Source of the DNA: Acidipila sp.
Lineage (GTDB): Bacteria; Acidobacteriota; Terriglobia; Acidiferrales; UBA7541
DNA length: 64,000 nt
Direction of reading: 5' to 3'
Assembly (NCBI GenBank): GCA_010365215.1
Contig: JAAFGT010000011.1
Span: 1 to 64,000 of the forward strand
Position numbers and translations under genes: made by a program. This document shows positions 35,554 to 43,788 of the stretch, piece by piece (position 1 is the stretch's first letter; each line of letters begins with the position of its first letter). The notes under the pieces were generated by a model. The model saw only the letters and a program-made list of their open reading frames with translations, did no database searches and was not told the origin of the DNA.

Positions 35554-36632
35554 TTCCGGTTTCCAAGAATTTGCTCGGCAAGCCTGGTGCCTTCCACGCG
35601 CGCGCGAATCTTGGCAAATGCTGTTTCGCGCGTGGTGGAGATGTCATCACTGAAGGGTGAGAACCCGCAATCATCGGTGGTGCCGAGCTGTGCCAGGGGA
35701 ATGTATTCAGCGGCTTCGAGCACCCGGTCGCGAACTTCCTCCGGCGTGTCCACGTGCGGATCGATTGGTGAAACCACGCCCACAAAAGCGCGCTGGTCGG
35801 TCTTGAGGTGCTGGCGAATCGTCTTCAGTACGCGAGCGCGATCCTTCTCGCCGGCCAGCGCGATGTAAAAGTTTCCGGCGCGCAATTCGAACAGGCTGGG
35901 CAGCAGCTCCGCGTAATCCACGTCGGCGCTATGCGTCGAGTCGCGGTCACTGCCCGCGCAGGTGTGCACGCCGATGCGTTGCCGTTCTTCGGAAGAGAAT
36001 CGCGACAGCGCCAGATTGTTCAGACCTATAAAGCTATTCAGCAGATTGCCGGAAGGATCCAGTTTAACCGCCAATCGGCCTTCGGTGAAATCGATTTGAA
36101 CTTTTTGCGCGCCCTTTTCAAAGCACCGGCGAATTTCCATTTCGTGCTCGCGCAGCAGATCGTCGATAAATTCCTGGCGCGAATAGCCCGCAATATCTTC
36201 CGCAGGATACATGAGGCTTAACGCCGATGGCGAGATGACCGCCTGCTTCAGCGGTAGGTGCGCGAAACGCTTGGCCACGTCCAGGTAGCGATCCGCAGAC
36301 AGCCGGTAGCGAAATGGCCCCGAGGTGAGCCGCGGCATGCGCCGTACGTGACCCGCGGAGAATGGAATTTTGAAACCATCGGGCGCGGTGTTGTGCAATC
36401 CTTGCACACTGTACGTCCAAAAATTGTGGTACTTACGCTGCTCGCCATCGGTAATGATTGGCGAGCCCGTAGCCTCAAACCGTTTGATCGTATCCCGGAC
36501 CGCTTCTTCATAAAGGGGATCGAGCGCGGGATCCTCGTGGTCGCCGCTCTTCGCGATCGCCTCGATCAACTGCACAGGCCGCGGAATGCTGCCGATGGGT
36601 TCTGTCGGGATTGTCATCGTTGTGTTCGGCAT
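35544..36632 (-). CDS. MetE C-terminal-like cobalamin-independent methyltransferase
   Basis: The 362-residue protein is about the size of a single MetE catalytic barrel. It has PIGSIPRPVQL at the N-terminus, ITDGEQRK, QIDFTEGRLA, the zinc-ligand segment GVHTCAGSD and a second Cys in GTTDDCGFSPF. Single-barrel MetE-like proteins (core-MetE) transfer methyl groups to homocysteine or other thiols. The donor is uncertain because the N-terminal folate-associated half is absent. The upstream leader holds two tandem 18-bp units that each read ATG-GGG-TCC-GCN-TAA. The 3' end overlaps the PAS kinase gene by 10 nt. Confidence 0.86.
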   Translation of the reverse strand: MPNTTMTIPTEPIGSIPRPVQLIEAIAKSGDHEDPALDPLYEEAVRDTIKRFEATGSPIITDGEQRKYHNFWTYSVQGLHNTAPDGFKIPFSAGHVRRMPRLTSGPFRYRLSADRYLDVAKRFAHLPLKQAVISPSALSLMYPAEDIAGYSRQEFIDDLLREHEMEIRRCFEKGAQKVQIDFTEGRLAVKLDPSGNLLNSFIGLNNLALSRFSSEERQRIGVHTCAGSDRDSTHSADVDYAELLPSLFELRAGNFYIALAGEKDRARVLKTIRQHLKTDQRAFVGVVSPIDPHVDTPEEVRDRVLEAAEYIPLAQLGTTDDCGFSPFSDDISTTRETAFAKIRARVEGTRLAEQILGNRKCP

Positions 36633-36668
36633 GACTTACGCGGACCCCATGATTTATGCGGACCCCAT
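36633..36668 (-). repeat. Tandem 18-bp units with mini-ORFs (MGSA-stop) before the MetE-like gene
   Basis: On the leftward strand two adjacent 18-nt units (36668-36651 and 36650-36633) each read ATG GGG TCC GCA/G TAA plus three bases. The ATG of the MetE-like gene begins at 36632 in the same frame. The two units differ at two positions only, one of them synonymous. Confidence 0.75.
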
Positions 36669-36697
36669 AATGTAGCGATGCCTCGGCAGGCAATCAA
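36669..36697 (-). promoter_or_regulatory. Promoter of the MetE-like gene
   Basis: On the leftward strand there is -35 TTGATT (36697-36692), a 17-bp spacer and -10 TACATT (36674-36669). The predicted start near 36662 would place the second, but not the first, of the tandem ATG units in the transcript. Confidence 0.5.
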
Positions 36698-36846
36698 GAG
36701 ACTTGAAACTGCCCATGCCCGCCAGTTGGCCATTGGCCGCGTCCCGCAATGTATAGCGGCAAACAAAGCAGAAAGGAAGCTATTTCACCCCTACCCTCTT
36801 GAGCAACTCCTGCAATGCCGTCAAGGTTCCCGCGTGTTTTACCACG

Positions 36847-36852
36847 TATAAT
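36847..36852 (+). promoter_or_regulatory. Candidate -10 element of the exported hypothetical gene
   Basis: A perfect TATAAT sits 48 bp before the ATG at 36901. No good -35 is visible at 16-18 bp upstream. Confidence 0.35.
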
Positions 36853-36900
36853 CGAACTTAACGCTGGCGCTGTTTTTTTGCCAAATCGCATCATGGAATT

Positions 36901-37974
36901 ATGGGTACAGAGAAAAAACGCAGGGTAGCTGTGCCGGCGCAAGCATCCGGACCTCTGCGAACTGTGCGCAGGAGGCTGCTGCGGGCGATAGGGTTCCTGG
37001 TATTCGCAGTGCTTGCGCCTGTGGGCAATGCTCGGCCTCAGCAGCGTTCCGGGCATGCTCCGCCCAAAGCTGCCGCGCAGCAGCCCGCCAAACTCCTGAT
37101 CTCGGACGACGTCGTCGCGCACGCGCTCACGTTGCGCCTCGGCCCGCTCAACCTCCCGGCGAAGACGGAACAGGGCGCAATGCTTCAGGCGCCCGAACTT
37201 TTCTGGACCATCCCGATGGATGGCTGGCTGATCTCTTTCGCTGCTCAACTGGTTGACCAGAAGGGGCACGCATTGCCCAAGAGCATGCTGGAACAAATCA
37301 CCCTCCGGCACACCGGCCGTTCGGATTTTCTGTGTCCCAACAAAGAAGAACAGATCTATGCCGCAGACAGCGAGATGTACGAGTGGCCTGCGCTCCACGG
37401 CTACGGTTACGCCGTGCAGCGTGGTGACCGGATCCGCATCAACGCCGCGGTGCAAAATTCCACAGCTGCCGGCTATCCGCAGAGTTTTCTGGAAATACGC
37501 GTCGGCTACCAAACCCACGCACGCGGGAGCGCGCCGCAGGCGCTGCAGAATGTTTTCCCGGTCTGGCTCGACGTCCAGCAGTGCGACGACTCCGTGTATG
37601 AGCTCAACCCGGGCTTAAACGTGCGCAGCGGGCAGTTCCAGTTTATGCAGGCGGGAAGCCTGCTCGGCCTTCGCGGGCATCTTCGCAACTTTGGGCGGCG
37701 CATCGAAGTGGCCGATCAGGCGCGCGATAAGCCTGTGGCGCGGCTCGAGGCGCAGCTTGATTCCGAAGGCCGCGTGCTTTCCATGCCCATCGTGGATTTT
37801 CAAGCCGTCGGCGGTTACAAGATCGCCAGCGGGGCGCGCCTGCGCGTCACCGTTCTATACCAGAACCCCACCGGCCGCACACTTCCCGCTGGCGCCACGG
37901 GCATTGCCGTGGGCTACTTCGTTCCCGACGACGCAAAAGCCATGCTTGCTTTCCGGCGTCCGCCAAAGCGATAG
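36901..37974 (+). CDS. Exported hypothetical protein
   Basis: The 357-residue protein has a basic n-region and one hydrophobic segment (about 28-42, LLRAIGFLVFAVLAPVG), so it is exported or anchored. The rest alternates polar and hydrophobic residues as in beta-sandwich proteins, with IPMDGWLISFAAQLVDQKGHALP, HGYGYAVQRGDRIRINAAVQN and a C-terminal YQNPTGRTLPAGATGIAVGYFVP. The paired pattern (HGYGY...GD.I.....N / ..YK..SG..L.V...Y.NP.G) suggests two related beta domains, perhaps of the copper monooxygenase-like or jelly-roll type. I do not recognise a family with confidence. It stands alone and is divergent from the MetE-like gene. Confidence 0.75.
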   Translation: MGTEKKRRVAVPAQASGPLRTVRRRLLRAIGFLVFAVLAPVGNARPQQRSGHAPPKAAAQQPAKLLISDDVVAHALTLRLGPLNLPAKTEQGAMLQAPELFWTIPMDGWLISFAAQLVDQKGHALPKSMLEQITLRHTGRSDFLCPNKEEQIYAADSEMYEWPALHGYGYAVQRGDRIRINAAVQNSTAAGYPQSFLEIRVGYQTHARGSAPQALQNVFPVWLDVQQCDDSVYELNPGLNVRSGQFQFMQAGSLLGLRGHLRNFGRRIEVADQARDKPVARLEAQLDSEGRVLSMPIVDFQAVGGYKIASGARLRVTVLYQNPTGRTLPAGATGIAVGYFVPDDAKAMLAFRRPPKR

Positions 37975-38010
37975 CAGCGGACAAATACCTGTTCGATGGG
38001 GGCTGTTCTC

Positions 38011-38019
38011 TGCTACGAT
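38011..38019 (+). promoter_or_regulatory. Extended -10 promoter of rpmB
   Basis: TG-C-TACGAT at 38011-38019 is an extended -10 element about 42 bp before the rpmB ATG. The -35 region is weak. Confidence 0.4.
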
Positions 38020-38060
38020 ATTGGTTTGTCTGAAGCTCATTTTTCCCGTAGGGAGAGGCT

Positions 38061-38279
38061 ATGGCCCAACGATGTGAAATCTGCGGCAAGGGCCCGCAGT
38101 TTGGAAACGTAGTCAGCCACTCGAACAATACGCGCCGCCGCCGCTGGAACGTGAATCTTCGGCGCGTTCGCGGCGTGGTGCAGGGCGCGCGCAGGCATCT
38201 TCGCGTGTGTTCCATCTGCCTGCGCATGGGACGCGTAAATAAAGCCGTGAATACAAAAGCGGTGAAGAAAGCTGCCTGA
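38061..38279 (+). CDS. rpmB: 50S ribosomal protein L28 (zinc-binding form)
   Basis: The 72-residue protein matches L28: MAQRCEICGKGPQFGNVVSHSNN, then the Arg-rich RRRRWNVNL and a C-terminal basic tail. Four cysteines in two CxxC pairs (5/8 and 50/53) are the zinc-binding version of L28. It is part of the large ribosomal subunit. GGGAGAGG just upstream is a strong ribosome-binding site. A peptidyl-prolyl isomerase gene follows after 34 bp. Confidence 0.96.
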   Translation: MAQRCEICGKGPQFGNVVSHSNNTRRRRWNVNLRRVRGVVQGARRHLRVCSICLRMGRVNKAVNTKAVKKAA

Positions 38280-38313
38280 TCCCGCCGATTGCCCCGGAAG
38301 CACCGGAGTTGCT

Positions 38314-39465
38314 TTGTTCCGTAAACTATCTGGGAACTTCTACCCCCCGTTGAGTACGCGGCGCCTCGTCTGCGCAGCGCTTTTCTTCTCGCTCGCTTTC
38401 CTGGCCGGCTGCCGGAAGCAGGAGACGCCTCCCGCGGATGTGTGGGCTCGGGTCAATGGCCGTGAAATCGGCCGCGACGAAGTGGAAAAATATTATCGCG
38501 GCATGGCCAGCCAGCAGGGGCAAGACCCCTCCGCCGAAGAAGGTCTGCTGCTCCGGCTCAACATCGTCGATGAGCTGATCAACAATGAAATTCTTGCCGA
38601 GCGCGCCAAGAAACTGGGTCTCGAAGCCAGCGAAGGCGAAGTGGAAGATAAGTTCACCGAGCTGAAAAGCCCCTTCACCGAAGAGGAGTTCCAGAAGCAG
38701 CTCAAGGATCGCGGCATAAGCGTCGCCGACCAGAAACAGGCGCTGCGCCGGCAGATTTCCATTCAGAAGCTCATCAACCGCGAGGTGATGTCCAAGATCA
38801 CCATCACTGATCAGGACGTGAGCGATTTCTTCAAATCCAATCCCGCGCAATTCAATGTCGCTGAGCCGCAGTACCACCTGGCGCAGATTCTGGTGACCCC
38901 GGTGAAGGATCCGCAGATCCGCAATCGCAAGAACAGCGATGCCAAAACGGACGCTGAGGCCCAGCAAAAGATCGCCACGCTGGTCAAACAACTCGCCGCG
39001 GGAACGGATTTCACCCAGGCGGCCATGGATTATTCGGAAGATCCGGTCAACGCCGCCACGGGAGGCGATCTGGGCTGGATTCCGGAGTCCTCGCTGCGCA
39101 ATCCCAAAATGGATAATGCCGACCTCAGCCGCATCGTGCTGGCCATGAAACCGGGCGAGGTGAGCAAAGCCTTCCGCACCAAAGATGGCAGCTACCGCAT
39201 CCTGAAACTTCTTGCTCGCGAAGGCGCCGGCCAGCGCACGCTTGCCGACCCGGTGGTCCAGCAGACCATCCGCGAATCGCTGCGCAGCCGCAAGGAGCAG
39301 TTGCTTCGCGCCGCGTACATCGCCGTGGCGCGTGATGAATCCCGCGTCGAGAATTATTTTGCCCGGCAGGTGCTGGAGGCCCAGGGCCGTCTTCCGGGCG
39401 CGCCCGCCAAGCCTGCTGCGCCGGGCGGAGAAAGTCAGCCGCCGCTGAAGCCCGAAAATAAATAG
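38314..39465 (+). CDS. SurA/PpiC-type peptidyl-prolyl isomerase lipoprotein
   Basis: The 383-residue protein has a lipoprotein signal ending LAGC (Cys near residue 33). A SurA-like N-terminal chaperone region follows (about 43-185, VNGREIGRDEVEKYY...ELINNEILAERAKKLGLEASEGEVEDKF). One parvulin rotamase domain (about 185-300) has YHLAQILVTP, DFTQAAMDYSEDP, GGDLGWIPE and YRILKLL. It would help outer-membrane proteins fold in the periplasm. The C-terminus is a Pro/Ala-rich tail. The start is TTG with GGAG 5 nt upstream. It converges on the biotin carrier gene. Confidence 0.9.
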   Translation: MFRKLSGNFYPPLSTRRLVCAALFFSLAFLAGCRKQETPPADVWARVNGREIGRDEVEKYYRGMASQQGQDPSAEEGLLLRLNIVDELINNEILAERAKKLGLEASEGEVEDKFTELKSPFTEEEFQKQLKDRGISVADQKQALRRQISIQKLINREVMSKITITDQDVSDFFKSNPAQFNVAEPQYHLAQILVTPVKDPQIRNRKNSDAKTDAEAQQKIATLVKQLAAGTDFTQAAMDYSEDPVNAATGGDLGWIPESSLRNPKMDNADLSRIVLAMKPGEVSKAFRTKDGSYRILKLLAREGAGQRTLADPVVQQTIRESLRSRKEQLLRAAYIAVARDESRVENYFARQVLEAQGRLPGAPAKPAAPGGESQPPLKPENK

Positions 39466-39488
39466 CTGGCCGCTTCAGCCGGCAGCGG

Positions 39489-39515
39489 CTACACCCGCTA
39501 CACCCGCTACACCCG
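39489..39515. repeat. Three-copy 9-bp tandem repeat between convergent genes
   Basis: CTACACCCG is repeated three times without gaps, just 3' of the leftward biotin carrier stop (39519-39521) and 24 bp after the rightward isomerase stop. No hairpin or T-run is present, so it is not a recognisable terminator. Confidence 0.7.
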
Positions 39516-39518
39516 CAC

Positions 39519-40088
39519 CTAGACCACCACCGCCACTACTTCTCCCGCGTTCACCGTTTTTCCTTCTGCCACCATCACCCGCTCGATGATTCCCGTTTTT
39601 CGCGAGCGCACTTCGTTCTGCATTTTCATTGCCTCGATCACCGCGATGCCCTGGCCCGCGCTGACGGCGTCGCCCTGCTTGACCAGCACGCGCACAATTT
39701 TCCCCGGCATAGGCGCCAGGATCTGCAGCCGCCCTTCGACCTCAACGGTATGACCGTGCCGCCCTTGCCACGCGCGAGGATCCACCAGCTTGACGCGAAC
39801 TGTTTGCACGCCTTCGCCCGCGCTTACTTCTGCGCGCAGCCCGCCGGCCTCCTGGGCCAAGTGAACTTCAAACGCCTGTCCTTCGAGCAGAATCGAATAC
39901 GTCCCGGCGGCGATTTCGATCGCATTCACTTCCACCGCGCGGCCATCCAGCCGCCAGCGCGCAATTTCGCCCTCGCGCACCATCTCCACTTCGCGCGTCT
40001 TTTCGCCGATTTTAAGTTTTAACTTCAAGCCGTTCTTTATTTCCGGGGAGCGCGGTCCACCTGCTCCTGAATTGCTGCTCGTTTCCAT
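39519..40088 (-). CDS. Biotin carboxyl carrier / biotinyl-domain protein
   Basis: The 189-residue protein ends in a biotinyl domain (about 122-189) with biotin attached to Lys155 in EAMKMQNEV and APMPGKIVRVLVKQGD before it. Residues about 15-115 resemble the linker domain that joins biotin carboxylase to the carrier in propionyl- and acyl-CoA carboxylase alpha subunits. The start METSSNSGAGG overlaps the carboxylase gene by 52 nt, so the pair looks like a split alpha subunit. Which acyl-CoA is carboxylated depends on an absent carboxyltransferase beta subunit. Confidence 0.9.
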   Translation of the reverse strand: METSSNSGAGGPRSPEIKNGLKLKLKIGEKTREVEMVREGEIARWRLDGRAVEVNAIEIAAGTYSILLEGQAFEVHLAQEAGGLRAEVSAGEGVQTVRVKLVDPRAWQGRHGHTVEVEGRLQILAPMPGKIVRVLVKQGDAVSAGQGIAVIEAMKMQNEVRSRKTGIIERVMVAEGKTVNAGEVVAVVV

Positions 40089-41566
40089 CGCGAGCCGTCC
40101 GCCGGCGGAGCCGCATTTCCCGGCGCCATGGCCGCCTGCGAGGATTGCGAAAGTTGCCACAACGCCACGGCGATTGCCGCTGCGTCTTCCGCTTTGCTTT
40201 CCTCCCGCGTGGTTCCCAGCGCGCCCCTTGCCAGCCATTCATCGAGCCAGCGCGTATGCAGCTCCGCGCGCAGAAAATCGGGATGGTTAAATATGCGGCG
40301 GAACATTTCCAGGTTGGTTTCAATTCCGCCAATGAAATATTCCGCGAGTGCGCTGCGCATGCGCGCGGCAGCCTCATCCCGGTCGCTGCCAAAGGCGATC
40401 AGTTTCGCCAGCAGCGGGTCGTAGTCGTTAGGCACCGTCCATCCGGCATAGACGCCTTCGTCGAGGCGGATGCCGGGTCCCGCGGGCGTTCTCTGCGTTT
40501 GAATTTTCCCCGGCGAAGGAAAGAAATTGTTCCCGGGGTCTTCCGCGTAAATGCGGCACTCCATCGCGTGACCGCGCATGGCCACGTCGGCCTGCGCGAA
40601 AGGCAGCGGTTCGCCCGCCGCCACGCGGATCTGCAGCTTCACCAGGTCCAGTCCGGTGACCATCTCCGTCACCGGGTGTTCCACCTGCAGCCGCGTGTTT
40701 ACCTCGAGAAAATAAAAGTTGCGCTGCGCATCGACCAGAAACTCCACCGTGCCTGCATTGGTGTAGCCCCCCACGCGCGCCAGTTTTACCGCCGCTTCGC
40801 CCATCCGGCTGCGCAGCGCTGCATCCATGACCGGCGAAGGCGCTTCCTCGATCACTTTCTGATGCCGCCTCTGCACCGAACATTCACGCTCGCCCAGGTA
40901 AACCATGTGTCCGTGGATATCGCCAAAAACCTGAATCTCAATATGCCGCGGCGCGACCAGATATTTTTCGAGATAGAGGCGCCCGTCGCCGAAGGCATTT
41001 TCCGCTTCAGACTGCGCGTCGCGCCAGGCCCCGGCCAATTCCTTCTCCGTGGAGACCAGCCGCATCCCTTTTCCGCCGCCTCCCGAAACCGCTTTCAAGA
41101 CAATTGGGTAACCCGCTTCCTCTGCGGCCGCGCGGGCCGCCTGGAGTGACGCGATGGGCTCAAGCGTTCCCGGCACCGCTTGCACGCCAGCCTGCCGCGC
41201 CAACTGCCGCGCTCCGGTCTTTGATCCCAGGCGCTCCATCGCTTCGGGCGAGGGACCGATAAAGGTGACGCCGTGTTTCGCGCAGGCGCGCGCCAGCGCC
41301 GGATTCTCCGCCAGAAACCCGTACCCGGGATGAAGCGCGTCGCACCCCGCGCGCTTCGCCACCTCCATCAGGCGATCGATGCGCAGGTAACTCTCGCTCG
41401 AAGGCGCGGGTCCGATGGCATAGGCTTCCGAGGCCAGCCGCACATGCAACGCCACGCGATCTGCCTCGCTGAACACGGCTACCGCACCGATCCCCATCTC
41501 GCGGCAGGCACGCAGCAGGCGCACGGCGATCTCTCCACGATTGGCGATCAGGATTTTTCTGAACAT
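40037..41566 (-). CDS. Biotin carboxylase subunit (acyl-CoA carboxylase type)
   Basis: The 509-residue protein has the biotin carboxylase N domain (MFRKILIANRGEIAVRLLRAC), ATP-grasp with GGGGKGMRL (GGGGKG at 162-167), ECSVQRRHQKVIEEAPSP, FYFLEVNTRLQVEHPVTE and the C-terminal carboxylase domain. It carboxylates biotin on the partner carrier using ATP and bicarbonate. The C-terminal 50 residues beyond the usual 450 (Ala/Gln-rich) are extra and lie partly over the carrier gene start. It is divergent from the S9 peptidase. No ribosome-binding site is seen before its ATG. Confidence 0.93.
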   Translation of the reverse strand: MFRKILIANRGEIAVRLLRACREMGIGAVAVFSEADRVALHVRLASEAYAIGPAPSSESYLRIDRLMEVAKRAGCDALHPGYGFLAENPALARACAKHGVTFIGPSPEAMERLGSKTGARQLARQAGVQAVPGTLEPIASLQAARAAAEEAGYPIVLKAVSGGGGKGMRLVSTEKELAGAWRDAQSEAENAFGDGRLYLEKYLVAPRHIEIQVFGDIHGHMVYLGERECSVQRRHQKVIEEAPSPVMDAALRSRMGEAAVKLARVGGYTNAGTVEFLVDAQRNFYFLEVNTRLQVEHPVTEMVTGLDLVKLQIRVAAGEPLPFAQADVAMRGHAMECRIYAEDPGNNFFPSPGKIQTQRTPAGPGIRLDEGVYAGWTVPNDYDPLLAKLIAFGSDRDEAAARMRSALAEYFIGGIETNLEMFRRIFNHPDFLRAELHTRWLDEWLARGALGTTREESKAEDAAAIAVALWQLSQSSQAAMAPGNAAPPADGSRWKRAAIQEQVDRAPRK

Positions 41567-41585
41567 TTGCGCTTTATCGGCTGGG

Positions 41586-41594
41586 ATTCTAGCA
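41586..41594 (-). promoter_or_regulatory. Extended -10 promoter of the biotin carboxylase gene
   Basis: On the leftward strand TG-C-TAGAAT (41594-41586) lies 19 bp before the ATG at 41566. The predicted leader is about 13 nt and has no Shine-Dalgarno. Confidence 0.4.
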
Positions 41595-41656
41595 TAGGGC
41601 CTCCAGGCGCCCGCGATGGCGCCGGTGTTGCCAGGTTGTCCGGTGAGGAGCCAGCC

Positions 41657-43678
41657 ATGTTGCGAAGTTCCTTGTTCCGAAATCTCTTGTTCCGAAATCT
41701 CTTGTCCCGGTATTCCACGATCTGTCTTTTGTTAGTTTTGAGCGCATCCCCGGTTAACGCCCAGCAGGCTTCGCCACCGGCAATGCAAGGCGCAAAAGCG
41801 GAAGCGGTGGTCGCTCCGGCAGAAAGCCTTGAGGCCGACGGCATACCGCCGGTTCCCGCGGCGCTGGCTGAGGACGTCGCGCGTTACAGCGAGTTTCGAT
41901 CGGCTGTATTTCTGGGGTGGCATCCTACCCAGCGGCAGATGCTGATCAGCACGCGCTTTGCCGATACCAGCCAGCTGCACTTCGTCAAATTTCCCGGCGG
42001 GGCGCGCTCGCAGCTCACCTTCTACAAAGATAGCGTGCGCGAAGCCGCATTCTCGCCGGTGAACGGCGATTCGCTGGTGTTCAGCAAAGACGTCGGCGGC
42101 GGCGAATTTTACCAGCTCTATCATTACGATCTGGCCGCCGCACGCGTCACGCTTTTGACCGATGGCAAGTCGCGCAACCTGATGGGCCCATGGTCTTACT
42201 CGGGCAAATGGCTGGCCTACGGGTCCACTCGCCGTACTGGCGACGATGTGGACCTCTACATCATCGATCCGGCGAATCCGGCGACGGATAAAATGTTGAC
42301 GCAACTTTCCGGGGGCGGCTGGACTCCGCTCGACTGGTCGCCGGGCGACAGGAATATTCTGCTGCAGGAAGAGATCTCCGCGAATGAATCCTATTTGTGG
42401 ATCGTCGACGCCGCCAGCGGAGAAAAAACGCTGCTCACTCTCAAGGGCGGCAAAGAGAAGATCTATTACGGCAAGTCGCAGTTCAGCAAGGACGGCAAAG
42501 GCGTATATACCGTCACCGATCGCCAATCCGAATTTCAGCGCCTGAGCTATATCGATCTTGCCTCCAAAGAACATATTTATTTGACCAGCGACATTCCCTG
42601 GGACGTCGAAGAATTCGATCTGTCGCCTGACGGGAAAACCATCGCGTTTATTTCCAATGAGGATGGCTTCAGCTCGTTGCACCTGCTCGACACGGCCACC
42701 AGGAAGGTGTCGTTATTGCCTGTCCTGCCTCGCGGGGAGATCTTTGGATTGGCTTGGCATAGACACAGCCGCGAGGTTGCCTTCACGCTCGATTCGGCGC
42801 GTTCCAACGACGATGCTTTTTCTTTTGATATTTCCAGCGGCAAGCTGGAGCGTTGGACCACCAGTGAAACGGGTGGACTCAACGCCGGCAATTTCAGCGA
42901 GCCTGAATTGATTCATTGGAAAAGCTTCGACGGAAAAATGATCTCGGGGTTTCTCTACCGCCCGCCGGCCGGCTTTGCCGGCAAGCGTCCGGTCATGATC
43001 GAGATTCATGGGGGGCCGGAGGGGCAGTCGCGGCCCGGATTCCTGGGGCGCACCAACTATTACCTGAATGAGCTGGGCGCCGCGGTGATCTATCCTAACG
43101 TCCGCGGCTCCACCGGATACGGCAAGACGTTTCTCGCCCTCGATAATGGATTTCTGCGCGAAGGGTCCTACAAAGACATCGGCGCGCTTCTGGACTGGAT
43201 CGCCGCGCAACCCGGCCTCGATTCGGGGCGCGTTCTGGTCGCGGGCGGAAGTTACGGCGGGCACATGACCCTGGCCGTCTCTACTTTATATAGCGATCGC
43301 CTCCGCTGCTCCGTGGATGTCGTGGGCATGTCCAATCTGGTCACGTTCCTGGAGCACACCTCGGGCTACCGGCGCGACCTGCGGCGCGTGGAATATGGCG
43401 ACGAGCGCGATCCCAGGATGCGCGAGTTCCTCGAACGCATCGCGCCCATGAACAATCTGGAGAAAATTCGCAAGCCCATGTTTGTGGTCGCGGGACATAA
43501 CGATCCGCGCGTGCCCCTCTCCGAATCCGAACAGATTGTCGCGGCCCTCAAGCATAACCGCACGCCGGTGTGGTTCCTTATCGGCAAGGACGAGGGCCAC
43601 GGTTTTTCCAAGAAAAAAAACCAGGACTTCCAATTTTACGCGACGGTAATGTTTCTCCGCCAGTTTCTGTTTCCTTAA
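41657..43678 (+). CDS. Exported S9-family prolyl-oligopeptidase-like peptidase
   Basis: The 673-residue protein has a signal peptide (1 to about 36, SRYSTICLLLVLSASPVNAQ). An N-terminal propeller (about 60-400) has SPDGKTIAFISNEDGF-type repeats. A C-terminal alpha/beta hydrolase has Ser532 in GGSYGGH, Asp616 in GHNDPRVP and His648 in DEGHGF. These are the nucleophile, acid and base of S9 serine peptidases acting on short peptides. GAGGAG 6 nt before the ATG decides the start; in-frame upstream sequence is antisense to the biotin carboxylase gene. A 15-bp in-frame tandem duplication (41672-41701) lengthens the signal peptide n-region. Confidence 0.93.
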   Translation: MLRSSLFRNLLFRNLLSRYSTICLLLVLSASPVNAQQASPPAMQGAKAEAVVAPAESLEADGIPPVPAALAEDVARYSEFRSAVFLGWHPTQRQMLISTRFADTSQLHFVKFPGGARSQLTFYKDSVREAAFSPVNGDSLVFSKDVGGGEFYQLYHYDLAAARVTLLTDGKSRNLMGPWSYSGKWLAYGSTRRTGDDVDLYIIDPANPATDKMLTQLSGGGWTPLDWSPGDRNILLQEEISANESYLWIVDAASGEKTLLTLKGGKEKIYYGKSQFSKDGKGVYTVTDRQSEFQRLSYIDLASKEHIYLTSDIPWDVEEFDLSPDGKTIAFISNEDGFSSLHLLDTATRKVSLLPVLPRGEIFGLAWHRHSREVAFTLDSARSNDDAFSFDISSGKLERWTTSETGGLNAGNFSEPELIHWKSFDGKMISGFLYRPPAGFAGKRPVMIEIHGGPEGQSRPGFLGRTNYYLNELGAAVIYPNVRGSTGYGKTFLALDNGFLREGSYKDIGALLDWIAAQPGLDSGRVLVAGGSYGGHMTLAVSTLYSDRLRCSVDVVGMSNLVTFLEHTSGYRRDLRRVEYGDERDPRMREFLERIAPMNNLEKIRKPMFVVAGHNDPRVPLSESEQIVAALKHNRTPVWFLIGKDEGHGFSKKKNQDFQFYATVMFLRQFLFP

Positions 43679-43788
43679 CGAAGCAACTATCCCATGCACC
43701 TCCGGGGAAGCGCGGGGCTGGTGAATTGCTGTTCTTTCCGCCGCGTCATCTGTGATAATTCCTCCGCCTTTACTGTAAGGGGGAATCC

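Noticed and set aside
36694-37518. A leftward 274-codon frame over the start of the exported hypothetical gene
   Set aside because: It has no ribosome-binding site or domain, and the rightward frame has a signal peptide and a TATAAT box upstream.
39489-39515. Short tandem repeats considered as CRISPR or a terminator
   Set aside because: Units are 9 bp without spacers, and there is no hairpin or T-run.
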